Source: CAVAWX01 sp963614215 (GTDB taxonomy: Bacteria; Actinomycetota; Coriobacteriia; Coriobacteriales; QAMH01). From it: DNA of 49,566 nt. Both the position numbers and the translations under genes were made by a program. The stretch lies in NCBI GenBank assembly GCA_963614215.1, contig CAVECB010000010.1, positions 1-49,566 of the forward strand, given 5' to 3'. This document shows positions 24,754 to 33,530 of this stretch, piece by piece. The notes under the pieces are model-generated. The model was given only the letters and a program-made list of their open reading frames with translations, ran no database searches and had not been told where the DNA came from. Within the stretch, counting starts at the first letter, position 1, and every line of letters begins with the position of its first letter.

Positions 24754-25599
24754 ATGGCGTTGATTTCAATGATCGAACTTAAGAACGTAACAAAGAAATA
24801 CACGGTGAAGGGCGGCGACGTCACGGCGCTCGACGATGTGAGCTTGAGCATCGCCGACGGCGAGGTCTTCGGCATCATCGGCTTTTCCGGCGCGGGCAAA
24901 TCCACGCTCGTGCGCTGCATCAACCTGCTCGAGCGTCCCGACGCGGGCGCGGTCGTGGTGGGCGGAAAGGACTTGTGTTCTCTGGGACGCCGCGAGCTGG
25001 ACGCGGCGCGCAGGAAAATCGGGATGATCTTCCAGCAGTTCAACTTGCTCGAGCAGCGCACGGTGGAGAAAAACGTGCGCTATCCGCTCGAGATCGCGGG
25101 CTGGGACAAGGCAAAGGCCGACGCCCGCGTGGAAAAGCTGCTCGCGACCGTGGGGCTGTCGGACAAGGCGAAAGCCTATCCGGCGCAGCTGTCCGGCGGC
25201 CAAAAGCAGCGCGTGGCCATCGCCCGTGCGCTGGCCTGCGACCCGGACGTCATCTTGTGCGACGAGGCGACGAGCGCCCTAGACCCGATTACGACGAACT
25301 CCGTGCTCGACCTGCTCGCCGACCTGAACGCACGGCTCGGCGTCACCATCGTCTTGATCACCCACGAGATGAGGGTGGCGCGGCGCATCTGCGGCCGTGT
25401 TGCCGTCGTCGAGGCCGGGCGCGTGTGCGAGGTGGGGCCGGCGGCAGAAGTGCTGACCTCCCCGAAATCGGCGGCGGCGCGCAAGCTGCTGGCCGTCGAG
25501 AGCATCGACGGGCCGGGTGAAGAGGAGGCTGCGGACGCGGATGCCTTCGCGGATACTTCCGCAAACGCGCTCGCCGACGGAAAGGAGGCCTCGAAATGA
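24754..25599 (+). CDS. metN: Methionine ABC transporter ATPase
   Basis: ATP-binding subunit of the D/L-methionine importer. Walker A is GFSGAGKST, the signature LSGGQKQRVAIARAL, and Walker B ILCDEATSALDP, followed by LLADLNARLGVTIVLITHEM, which is typical of MetN. At 281 residues it lacks most or all of the C-terminal NIL domain (usual length about 340) that binds methionine and inhibits transport in E. coli. In its place is an acidic Ala/Asp tail. The stop overlaps the metI start by four bases (ATGA). Confidence 0.93.
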   Translation: MALISMIELKNVTKKYTVKGGDVTALDDVSLSIADGEVFGIIGFSGAGKSTLVRCINLLERPDAGAVVVGGKDLCSLGRRELDAARRKIGMIFQQFNLLEQRTVEKNVRYPLEIAGWDKAKADARVEKLLATVGLSDKAKAYPAQLSGGQKQRVAIARALACDPDVILCDEATSALDPITTNSVLDLLADLNARLGVTIVLITHEMRVARRICGRVAVVEAGRVCEVGPAAEVLTSPKSAAARKLLAVESIDGPGEEEAADADAFADTSANALADGKEASK

Positions 25600-26255
25600 G
25601 CCAGGAGCTGATTTCTCTGATCGCCCAGGGCACGCTCGAGACGGTCTATATGACGGTCGTCTCCACGCTGGTCTCCTATGTGTTCGGCATCCCCCTAGGG
25701 GTGCTCCTCTACGCGACGAGCAAGGGCAGCATCTGCACGAACCGGGTGCTCAACGCCATCGTTGGCTTCATCGTCAACGTGGTGCGCTCGGTGCCCTTCC
25801 TCATTTTGCTCGTGGCCATTCTGCCGTTCACGCGGCTTGTCACGGGCACGACGCTGGGTACGACGGCCACTATCGTTCCGCTGATTGTCGCCGCGACGCC
25901 CTATGTCGCGCGCATGGTGGAGTCCTCGCTCAAAGAGGTCGACCCCGGCGTGATCGAGGCGGCCCGCGCAATGGGCTCGTCGAATGTGCAGATGGTGCTG
26001 AAGGTGCTCTTGCCCGAGGCGCGGCCGGGACTGCTCGTCGGCGCGGCGATATCGCTGGCGACGATACTGGGCTACTCGGCGATGGCGGGTTTCGTAGGCG
26101 GCGGCGGCCTGGGCGCGATAGCGATCAACTACGGCTACTACCGCTACCAGACCGAAATCATGATTGTGACGGTCGTGCTGCTCGTCGTGATCGTCCAGAT
26201 TTTCCAGGAAGGCGGGCTTTTGCTCGCGAGAAAGATCGACAAGCGTCTGAAATAG
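25596..26255 (+). CDS. metI: Methionine ABC transporter permease
   Basis: Membrane subunit of 219 residues with about five helices. The stretch ESSLKEVDPGVIEAARAMGS and the following LLPEARPGLLVG form the EAA loop that contacts the ATPase. SMAGFVGGGGLGAIAINYGYYRY is characteristic of MetI. Translation is coupled to metN, with GGAAAGGAGG just upstream. Confidence 0.95.
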   Translation: MSQELISLIAQGTLETVYMTVVSTLVSYVFGIPLGVLLYATSKGSICTNRVLNAIVGFIVNVVRSVPFLILLVAILPFTRLVTGTTLGTTATIVPLIVAATPYVARMVESSLKEVDPGVIEAARAMGSSNVQMVLKVLLPEARPGLLVGAAISLATILGYSAMAGFVGGGGLGAIAINYGYYRYQTEIMIVTVVLLVVIVQIFQEGGLLLARKIDKRLK

Positions 26256-26331
26256 GACGCAAGACAAACAAGGTCACTACGCGGCGAGGAAAAGGGCCTT
26301 GCCGCGAGGATGAAAAGGAGAGAGAAAGAAA

Positions 26332-27228
26332 ATGAAGGCACTTGCAACGAAGAAGAAGGCGGCAAAGCTCGCGGCCGTCGTGGTGAGCATCGTCGCCGTG
26401 GTCGCGCTGTTTACCGTGGCGGGCTGCTCCAGCTCGAACTCCGGTTCCAGCTCCAGCTCCAGCTCCAGCACGACCAGCTCCACCAGCTCCAGCAGCTCCG
26501 ACAAGACGATCAAGGTGGGCGCCAGCCCGACGCCGCACGCCGAGATCCTCGCCAAGGTGAAGGACAAGCTGGCCGAGAAGGGCTACACGCTCGAGGTCGT
26601 CGAGTACAACGACTACATCCAGCCCAACACGGCCCTCGAGGCAGGCGAGCTGGACGCGAACTACTTCCAGCACATCACCTACCTGGAGAACTTCAACCAG
26701 GAAAACGGCACGCACCTGGCCAGCGCCGGCTCCATCCACTTCGAGCCGATGAGGATCTATGCGGGCAAGACCAAGAAGCTCTCCGAGCTGGCTGACGGCG
26801 CGAGCGTCTCGGTGCCCAACGACACGACCAACGAGGCGCGCGCCCTGCTCTTGCTCCAGCAGGAGGGTCTGATCAAGCTCAAAGACGGTGCGGGCACGAA
26901 CGCGACCAAGATCGACATCGTCGAAAACCCGAAGAACCTTCAGATCAACGAGGTCGAGGCGGCGCAGGTCCCCCGCACCGTGAGCGACGTGGACATCGTG
27001 GTGGCCAACTGCAACTATGCCATCTCGGCCGGTCTGGATTCCGCGAGCGCGCTGGCTGTCGAGTCCGACACGGGCCAGGCGGCGCAGGCCTACGCCAACG
27101 TCATCGCGGTGAAAGAGGGGCAGGAGAGCTCCGAGAAGGCCAAGGCGCTTGTCGAGGCCCTCAAGACCGACGAGGTGAAGAGCTTCATCGAAAGCGAGTA
27201 CTCGGGCGCGGTTGTGCCGCTGTTCTAG
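26332..27228 (+). CDS. metQ: Methionine-binding lipoprotein (NlpA family)
   Basis: Extracellular substrate-binding lipoprotein of the importer. Signal peptide with lipobox VAGC (Cys32), then a long serine/threonine linker. The NlpA-type domain begins IKVGASPTPHAEILAKVKDK and contains NDYIQPNTALEAGELDANYF and VEAAQVPRTVSDVDIVVANC. 298 residues. AAAGGAGAGAG precedes the ATG. A strong terminator follows, closing the metNIQ operon. Confidence 0.95.
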   Translation: MKALATKKKAAKLAAVVVSIVAVVALFTVAGCSSSNSGSSSSSSSSTTSSTSSSSSDKTIKVGASPTPHAEILAKVKDKLAEKGYTLEVVEYNDYIQPNTALEAGELDANYFQHITYLENFNQENGTHLASAGSIHFEPMRIYAGKTKKLSELADGASVSVPNDTTNEARALLLLQQEGLIKLKDGAGTNATKIDIVENPKNLQINEVEAAQVPRTVSDVDIVVANCNYAISAGLDSASALAVESDTGQAAQAYANVIAVKEGQESSEKAKALVEALKTDEVKSFIESEYSGAVVPLF

Positions 27229-27253
27229 GAAAACTTCGCGATACGCGAGTTCG

Positions 27254-27299
27254 CGCGCCGTGGTGCTTGCCTGAGGGCATGTGCTGCGGCGCGTTTTTT
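27254..27299 (+). terminator. Terminator of metNIQ
   Basis: CGCGCCG (27254-27260) pairs perfectly with CGGCGCG (27287-27293), with further inner pairing (TGCC with GGCA), followed by TTTTTT. Confidence 0.82.
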
Positions 27300-27516
27300 G
27301 TGGGCGCGTCGTCTTGGAAGTCGGGGGGGGGTGCCGTGGCCGCAGCCTGCTGTGGGCTGCGCAGCTTGTGGCACCCACATCCTCTCTAGACCTGCGTACC
27401 AATTGGCGTGTTGGTAACAAGGGCGCGGCTATGGGTTTTCCCGCTGCGCCGCATGTGGTTTCATGAAAACACTTGAACAGATGTGCAGACGAGCACACTC
27501 ATGAAAGGCGCCGCCC
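27300..27516 (+). promoter_or_regulatory. Upstream region of copA with a G9 tract
   Basis: No gene is seen. The region holds a run of nine G (27323-27331), a palindrome TTTCATGAAA (about 27460-27469) and TTGAAC at 27473-27478 as a possible -35. ACAGATGT (27477-27484) has the ACANNTGT core of a CopY-type copper box; this is weak, since no CopY gene is in the window. Confidence 0.3.
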
Positions 27517-30216
27517 GTGAAGAAGCGATTCGACATCTCCGGCATGACCTGCGCCGCATGCGCGGGCAGGGTGCAAAAGGCCGCGTGCTCCGTTGCGGGC
27601 GTGGACGACGCGGTGGTGAACCTGCTGAAAAACTCCATGGAGCTTGTCTACGACGGGCAGCCTGCCACCGAGGTGGCAGTCGTCGCGGCGGTGGAAAAGG
27701 CCGGCTACGGCGCGGCTGTCCATGAGGGGGCGGCGGGCGCGAACGGCGCTTCGGCAGCCGGCGGGCAAGGCGGGCACGGCACGGCAGGCACGACGAACGC
27801 GGCAGGCACCTCCGGCCGCGACATCTCCTTGAAGACGCGCCTCGTTGTCTCCATCATCTTCACTGTCCCGCTTTTCTACCTGTCCATGGGCCACATGTTC
27901 GGCTGGCCGCTGCCCGATGCCTTCACGGGACATGCGCACATGATGGTCACGGCGCTCGTGGAGTTTTTCTTGCTTGTGCCCGTGCTGTTCGTGAACTTCA
28001 AGTTCTTCCGCGGCGGCTTTCCGGCGCTTTTTCGCCTTTCCCCCAACATGGACTCTCTCGTGGCCATCGGCTGCGCGGCGTCAACGCTTTTCGGCATGGC
28101 GGCTCTGCTGCGCATGGGCTGGGCGCTGGGATATGCCGACATGGACGCGGCGCACACGGCCTTCGAGGACCTCTACTTCGAGAGCGCGGCCATGATCCTC
28201 ACGCTCGTGACCGTGGGAAAGGCTCTCGAGGCTCGCGCGAAGTCCAAGACCACCTCGGCGGTCTCGGCGCTGGTCTCGCTTGCGCCCGACACGGCGGTTC
28301 TCGTGGTGGACGGCCGCGAGGTCGAGGTGGATGCCGCGCAGGTGAAGGTGGGCGATATCTTTGTCGTGCGCGCGGGGCAAAGCGTGCCGGTGGACGGCGA
28401 GGTCGTGGAGGGCACGGCGGCCTTTGATGAAAGCGCGCTTACCGGCGAGAGCGTGCCGGTGGAAAAAGGCCCGGGAGACGCGCTCACGGGCGCGACGACG
28501 AGTGTGGGCGGATGGGTGCGCGCGCGTGCGACGGCTGTGGGCGAGGATACGGCGCTTGCGCACATCATCGCGCTCGTGGACGAGGCCACCTCCACAAAGG
28601 CGCCCGTCGAGAAGCTGGCCGACAAGATATCGGGCGTGTTTGTGCCCGTCGTCATCGGGCTGGCCGTGCTGGATTTCATCGTGTGGATGGTTGTGACAGG
28701 CGATGTGGGCGCGGCGCTTTCGCATGCCGTATGCGTGCTGGTCATATCCTGCCCGTGTGCGCTCGGGCTGGCCACGCCCACGGCAGTCATGGTGGGCACG
28801 GGGCGCGCGGCGCGCTTTGGCGTGCTGGTGAAAAGCGCTGAGGCCCTAGAGCGGGCAAGCGCCGTGTCCATCGTGGCTTTCGACAAGACGGGCACGGTCA
28901 CCGTCGGGCGCCCGCAGATGGCCGATGCGGTGTGCGCGCCCGGGGCAGGCGAGGCCGAGCTGGCAGGCCTCGTGGCCGCGCTGGAGGAGAAAAGCGAGCA
29001 TCCCTTGGCTGCGGCGGCGCAGCGCTGGGCTGCGGGCGTGCTAGATGGTGAAGGAAAAACGGCGGACGCGACGGGCGAGGTGGCCGATTTCGAGACCCTG
29101 CCCGGGCGCGGCTTGTCCGCCTCTGTGGACGGCGTGCGCTGCCTTGCGGGCAACGAGGCGCTCATGCGCGAGGAGGGCGTGGACCTCTCCGCGCTGGCCG
29201 CCCGCGCTGCCGAGTGCGCCGGCGCGGGCAAGACCCTGCTCTTTTTCGCGCAAGGCGGCTTTGCCCTTGGGTTTCTCGCTTGTGCCGATGCGGTGAAGCC
29301 CACCTCTGCTGCGGCCGTAGCCGAGCTGGCCGGTATGGGGGTGGAGGCGGCCATGGTCACAGGCGATGCGGACGAACCTGCCGCCCGCGTTGCCGCCCAG
29401 GTGGGCATCGAGCGCGTATTTTCACAGGTTACGCCTGCGGGCAAGGAAGAAAAAGTCCGCGAACTTTCGTGGGATGGCAAGGTTGCCATGGCAGGTGACG
29501 GCATCAACGACGCCCCGGCGCTTGCCCGTGCGGAGGTGGGCATAGCCGTGGGCGCAGGCACCGACGTGGCCATCGAAGCGGCCGACATCGTGCTCATGCG
29601 CGACGATTTGCAAGACGTGGCCGTGGCGCTCTCGCTGTCACGCGCGGTCATGTGCAACATCCGCGAGAACCTCTTTTGGGCACTCATCTACAACGTTGTG
29701 TGCATCCCGGTGGCGGCCGGCTGCTTTGCCTGGGCGGGACTGTCGTTGAACCCTATGGTGGCGGCTGCGGCCATGAGCTGCTCGAGCCTGTTCGTGGTGG
29801 GCAACGCCTTGCGCCTGCGCGCTTGGAAGCCGCCGTTTGCCCTCGTGGAAGACGGGACGAGCCGGAAAAGCGACGCGGGCGGGCTGCCCGGCGGCGAAAA
29901 AGGCGAAGGTGTCGCGGAATCCGCTGCGCAGACGCGCGATAATCGAGCGACTGGTGAAAACGACGGCGATGAAGACGACGATGAGGGAGACGGCATGACG
30001 GTGAAGAAGACGGTCGAGATACGCGGCATGCACTGCGAGCACTGCGTCGCGCACGTCACGGAGGCGCTTGAGGCGCTGCCAGGCGTGAAGTCGGCGAAGG
30101 TTAGCCTGAAAAAGGAAAACGCCGTGGTGAAGCTTGCCGACGACTCCACAAGCGACGAAGAACTGCTCGCCGCCGTGAAATCGGCCGGCGATTTCGACGC
30201 CCGCATGGGCGCCTAA
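27517..30216 (+). CDS. copA: Copper P1B-ATPase with C-terminal CopZ-like domain
   Basis: Exports Cu(I) across the membrane using ATP. 899 residues. An N-terminal metal-binding domain carries GMTCAAC (Cys12, Cys15). The CPC ion motif is at residues 412-414, the phosphorylated Asp456 is in DKTGTVT, and GDGINDAPALARAEVG is the hinge. After the last membrane helices a hydrophilic linker leads to a second metal-binding domain with GMHCEHC (Cys840, Cys843), which looks like a complete CopZ chaperone. Most CopA proteins lack such a C-terminal domain. The start is a GTG with GAAAGG eight bases upstream. Confidence 0.93.
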   Translation: MKKRFDISGMTCAACAGRVQKAACSVAGVDDAVVNLLKNSMELVYDGQPATEVAVVAAVEKAGYGAAVHEGAAGANGASAAGGQGGHGTAGTTNAAGTSGRDISLKTRLVVSIIFTVPLFYLSMGHMFGWPLPDAFTGHAHMMVTALVEFFLLVPVLFVNFKFFRGGFPALFRLSPNMDSLVAIGCAASTLFGMAALLRMGWALGYADMDAAHTAFEDLYFESAAMILTLVTVGKALEARAKSKTTSAVSALVSLAPDTAVLVVDGREVEVDAAQVKVGDIFVVRAGQSVPVDGEVVEGTAAFDESALTGESVPVEKGPGDALTGATTSVGGWVRARATAVGEDTALAHIIALVDEATSTKAPVEKLADKISGVFVPVVIGLAVLDFIVWMVVTGDVGAALSHAVCVLVISCPCALGLATPTAVMVGTGRAARFGVLVKSAEALERASAVSIVAFDKTGTVTVGRPQMADAVCAPGAGEAELAGLVAALEEKSEHPLAAAAQRWAAGVLDGEGKTADATGEVADFETLPGRGLSASVDGVRCLAGNEALMREEGVDLSALAARAAECAGAGKTLLFFAQGGFALGFLACADAVKPTSAAAVAELAGMGVEAAMVTGDADEPAARVAAQVGIERVFSQVTPAGKEEKVRELSWDGKVAMAGDGINDAPALARAEVGIAVGAGTDVAIEAADIVLMRDDLQDVAVALSLSRAVMCNIRENLFWALIYNVVCIPVAAGCFAWAGLSLNPMVAAAAMSCSSLFVVGNALRLRAWKPPFALVEDGTSRKSDAGGLPGGEKGEGVAESAAQTRDNRATGENDGDEDDDEGDGMTVKKTVEIRGMHCEHCVAHVTEALEALPGVKSAKVSLKKENAVVKLADDSTSDEELLAAVKSAGDFDARMGA
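29995..30216 (+). other. Possible internal start giving free CopZ-like chaperone
   Basis: Within copA, an in-frame ATG at 29995 is preceded by GAGGGAG. Translation from it would give a 73-residue protein starting MTVKKTVEIRGMHCEHC, the normal size and beginning of CopZ. It may make a separate copper chaperone from the same gene. Only the sequence arrangement supports this. Confidence 0.35.
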
Positions 30217-30277
30217 CGCAAAACCCCGCAAACGTGTGCGGTGCGGGTAGGGCGCGGGATGTAGTACCATACCCCGC

Positions 30278-31555
30278 ATGAATACCACATCTACACTCAA
30301 CCCTCTCCACGAGCTCGCGCGCTCGGCCGCGCAGGCGCTCGGGCTGTCCAGCGCCTGGGTGCTGGCCGCCATCGTGCTTGCTGTGCTCCTTGTGGCTTTC
30401 CTCGCCGCCTTCATCGTGGCCGACGTGCGCCGCCGCCACTGGCACCGCGAGGCGGATGCCAAGGCCGAGTACCTGCGCGGTGTCGAGGCGTCTGCGGGCA
30501 TGGACCTGCAGCCCATACTCTCGCCCGACGGTCGCCAGGTGGATTCGATTGTCTTCCAGCGCGTGAACGCCCCGATAAACCCGTTGGTTGCCGGCGTCTG
30601 CGAAGAGGACGCGTCTGCGATGGACGCCGAAGACGACGAGACGCCCCTTTCTGAAGAAGCCGACACCTTGGAGCGCATACGCCGCCTCGAGCAGCGCCTG
30701 GGTCGCTTTGATGCCGAGGGCGGGCAGGGGGTCGCGGGTGCGTTTTCTGGCGCGCCTGTCGCGGGTACCGCGAATGCGCCCATGCCTGTGCCTGTGCCCG
30801 TGTCGGCGCAGACGCCCTATTTCGTGCCGACCGCCCAGATGCAGGGCCAGGCCGTGCCGTCCGCATACCCCGCTGCTGCGTCTGCCCAGATGCCCGTCGC
30901 ATCGCAAGGCGCCTCGCCTGTCCAGGTGCCCCTTGTGCAGCCCGCCGCATTCGGGCGTCCCGTGCCGGACGGCGCGCCCGGCAAGACGGCGAGCTTTCAC
31001 ATCGATTCTAGTTCGGTGACGATTGTCGGCCGCGACGGCGCTCCTGCGGTAAAAGGCGCTGCCGGCTCTCCTGGCGCAGGCGCCGGCACGCCTGCCGGAT
31101 CTGCAGACGCCGCTTCGGCTGGCGATGCACCCCAAGGCGCGCACGCTGCCGCCCCCTATTCTACGACGAGCTTCCCGCGCGTGGGCGCGACCGCCCGTCC
31201 CGTGCAGGCAGACCCCGTGCAGGCAAAACCCGTGTCGGCAGAACCCGCGCACGCCGCTGACGCCGCACCCCAGGGCGCGCACGCCGCCGCTGCTGATGCC
31301 GCAGCCGATACGCCCCAAGGCGCGCATGCTGTCTCCGCTGATGCGTTCCAAGGCGCACACGCCGTGCCCGAAGACACGCCCGCCTCTGCCAGCGTGCACG
31401 CAGACACGCCCGCGGATAGCTCTGCCTCCGCCGGCTCTGCTGCCGACACATCCACCGCCGATGCGCCCGCAGGTCCTGCAGCGCAGGCCGCGCTCGCCGA
31501 TACGCGCGAGACCAAGCCCGACGATTCCATGGGGGGCAGGATTCCGCGCATCTGA
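30278..31555 (+). CDS. Single-span membrane protein with Ala/Pro-rich repeats
   Basis: No family recognised. One membrane helix (about residues 26-48, WVLAAIVLAVLLVAFLAAF), then a charged segment with a short predicted coiled coil (LERIRRLEQRLGRF). A long low-complexity region rich in Ala, Pro, Asp and Val follows, in which QGAHA recurs four times. The tail probably lies inside the cell given the arginines after the helix. The ATG has no Shine-Dalgarno, but TACCAT lies eight bases upstream (30265-30270), consistent with a leaderless mRNA. Codon use matches its neighbours. Confidence 0.65.
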   Translation: MNTTSTLNPLHELARSAAQALGLSSAWVLAAIVLAVLLVAFLAAFIVADVRRRHWHREADAKAEYLRGVEASAGMDLQPILSPDGRQVDSIVFQRVNAPINPLVAGVCEEDASAMDAEDDETPLSEEADTLERIRRLEQRLGRFDAEGGQGVAGAFSGAPVAGTANAPMPVPVPVSAQTPYFVPTAQMQGQAVPSAYPAAASAQMPVASQGASPVQVPLVQPAAFGRPVPDGAPGKTASFHIDSSSVTIVGRDGAPAVKGAAGSPGAGAGTPAGSADAASAGDAPQGAHAAAPYSTTSFPRVGATARPVQADPVQAKPVSAEPAHAADAAPQGAHAAAADAAADTPQGAHAVSADAFQGAHAVPEDTPASASVHADTPADSSASAGSAADTSTADAPAGPAAQAALADTRETKPDDSMGGRIPRI

Positions 31556-31606
31556 GCGCCGCCGCCTCGCCCGCGACCGCCGCCGCCGACGCGCACCTTC
31601 TTCACC

Positions 31607-32986
31607 ATGCCCTCCATTTTCAGCAAAAACCCGATTCCGCGCCGCGTGCCCTCGTGGTGGGATCGCACGGTCAACGCATGGTTCGACCGCCTCTTCACCG
31701 CGACTAAAGAAGGCACCTGGAGCGAGCAAGACGCGCGCACGCGCGCCGGCGAGACCCGCAAGGACTACATCTGGAACACGGCCGGCCTGGCCGTCTGGGG
31801 CATGATGTTTCCCCTGTTCACTATCCTCGTCACCCAGCTGTCCGGCACCGAAAAGGCAGGCATGTTTTCGCTTGCCTTCGTCACCTCGCAGGTCTTGATG
31901 ATCGTGGCCAACTTCGGCGTGCGCGCCTACCAGGCCTCCGACGTAGAGGAACGCCACAGCTTCCTCGAGTACCAGGTCGTGCGCTGGGTCACCTGCGTGG
32001 CCATGCTCCTGGCCGGCTTCGTGTTCTTCTCGCTGCGCAGCTACAACGGCGAGATGTACCTCATCTGCACGGGCATCCTGGTCTATCGCGCCATCGACTG
32101 CCTGGCCGACGTCTACGAGGGGCGCCTCCAGCAAAAGGACAAGCTCTATCTCGCGGGCATGTCCCAGACCCTGCGCTCGGCGATTTCCTTCATCATCTTC
32201 ACCCTGCTCTTGCTGCTGGGCGGCAACATCGGCGCCGCCTGCATCGGCATGGCGGTGGCTGCGGGCGCAAGCTTTGTTCTCTTCACTTTGCCCATCACCC
32301 TCTTCGAGACGAAAGGCTCGCACATCCTGCGCCCCTCGCATATCGCCGCGATTTTCCGGCAGTGCTGGCCGTTGTTTGCCGCGATGTTTCTCTACACTCT
32401 GACCGACAACGTCCCCAAATTCGCCATCGACGGCCTGCTCGACTACACGAGCCAGCTCTACTTCAACGCGCTGTATTTTCCTGCGCAGTTCGTCTTGATT
32501 GTGGGCGGCTTCATCTACAAGCCGCTCATCGTGCGCATGGCCGACGCGTGGGCAGACGTCTCCCAACGCGAGACCTTCACCCGTTTTGTGCGCCGCGTCG
32601 CGTTGGCCATCGGCGGCGTCACGCTGGGCGCCCTCGTGTTCTTCGCGTTTTTGGGCATCCCGCTGTTTGGTATGCTCTACGGCATCGATTTCGAGTCGAT
32701 GCGCGCGCTGTGCCTGCTGATGATCGTCGCCGGCGGCTTTACGGGCGGCATCGACTTCCTCTACCAGGTCATGACCGTCGTGCGCAACCAAAACGCCATC
32801 ATCCGCAGCTATCTTGTGGCCTTTGCGGTGGCCCTCGTCGCGTCCATCGCCCTCATCTGCCTGCTCGGGCTGCTGGGCGCCGTCGTGGCCTACCTGGTGA
32901 CGATGGGGCTGCTGTTCGTCTCGCTCGTGCTCGAGTACCTGCGCATCGCGCACGGCGGCGAGAGTGGGGAAGGCGGGGCCGCATGA
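31607..32986 (+). CDS. Polysaccharide flippase (MOP/Wzx-like)
   Basis: Membrane protein of 459 residues with about 12-14 helices. IWNTAGLAVWGMMFPLFTILV at the first helices, and later ALYFPAQFVLIVGGFIYKPL, resemble the oligosaccharide/polysaccharide flippases that move lipid-linked sugars for envelope glycans. It overlaps the next gene by ATGA. A glycosyltransferase lies two genes on. There is no clear Shine-Dalgarno before the ATG. Confidence 0.72.
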   Translation: MPSIFSKNPIPRRVPSWWDRTVNAWFDRLFTATKEGTWSEQDARTRAGETRKDYIWNTAGLAVWGMMFPLFTILVTQLSGTEKAGMFSLAFVTSQVLMIVANFGVRAYQASDVEERHSFLEYQVVRWVTCVAMLLAGFVFFSLRSYNGEMYLICTGILVYRAIDCLADVYEGRLQQKDKLYLAGMSQTLRSAISFIIFTLLLLLGGNIGAACIGMAVAAGASFVLFTLPITLFETKGSHILRPSHIAAIFRQCWPLFAAMFLYTLTDNVPKFAIDGLLDYTSQLYFNALYFPAQFVLIVGGFIYKPLIVRMADAWADVSQRETFTRFVRRVALAIGGVTLGALVFFAFLGIPLFGMLYGIDFESMRALCLLMIVAGGFTGGIDFLYQVMTVVRNQNAIIRSYLVAFAVALVASIALICLLGLLGAVVAYLVTMGLLFVSLVLEYLRIAHGGESGEGGAA

Positions 32987-33528
32987 GCTTTGCGTATAAT
33001 GCGGACATGACCCTTTCTACAGATAAACATTACATGCGCCTCGCGCTCGAGCAGGCGCGTCGTGCCGCGCAGATGGGGGAGGTGCCCATCGGCGCCGTCG
33101 TGGTGGCAGGAGAGGACGTTGCGCATGGTGAAGAGAGCGTCGCGCATGGTGAAGAGGAGAGTGCGTATCCCGCGCCCGTGGCATCGGCGTGCAACCGCCG
33201 CGAGACGGACGCCGACCCGGCCGCGCACGCCGAGTTTTTGGCCGTCCGCGCCGCCGCCCGTGCGCTGGGCAGGTGGCGCCTTTCCGATTGCACGGTCTAC
33301 GTCACCTTGGAGCCGTGCGTCATGTGCGCAGGCCTCATGCATCAGGCGCGGGTGAAACGCTGCGTCTTCGGCGCGGCAGACCCCAAGGCAGGCGCGCTTG
33401 GCACCCTCTATGCCATACACGCCGACGAGCGCCTGAACCACCGCTTCGAGGCCTGCGGCGGCGTGCTGGCCGACGAGAGCGCGGCGCTGCTGAAGGCTTT
33501 TTTCGCCCGCCTCCGGGAGGGCAGGTGA
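32983..33528 (+). CDS. tadA: tRNA adenosine(34) deaminase
   Basis: Converts A34 to inosine in the wobble position of tRNA-Arg. HYMRLALEQARRAAQMGEVP, PIGAVVV, the HAE zinc/proton-shuttle motif and EPCVMCAG are all present. Between the first strand and NRRE is an insertion with a duplicated VAHGEE (21-base tandem repeat at 33120-33160) not seen in usual TadA. The chosen start overlaps the flippase stop (ATGA) with GGAAGG nine bases upstream. Alternatively TATAAT at 32995-33000 could drive a leaderless mRNA starting at the ATG at 33007, which fits the usual TadA N-terminus better. Confidence 0.92.
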   Translation: MSFAYNADMTLSTDKHYMRLALEQARRAAQMGEVPIGAVVVAGEDVAHGEESVAHGEEESAYPAPVASACNRRETDADPAAHAEFLAVRAAARALGRWRLSDCTVYVTLEPCVMCAGLMHQARVKRCVFGAADPKAGALGTLYAIHADERLNHRFEACGGVLADESAALLKAFFARLREGR

Positions 33529-33530
33529 GC

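Noticed and set aside
27281..27466. Short plus-strand frame after metQ
   Set aside because: It begins within a terminator, has no ribosome site and contains the G9 run; no similarity to a known protein is visible.
27477..27484. CopY-type copper box before copA
   Set aside because: Only the ACANNTGT core is present and no CopY gene is in the window; an 8-base match is not strong enough to annotate separately.
30101..32953. Very long open frame on the minus strand opposite the membrane and flippase genes
   Set aside because: It has no recognisable domain, is rich in Arg, His and Gly as expected of an antisense frame in GC-rich DNA, and overlaps well-supported genes.
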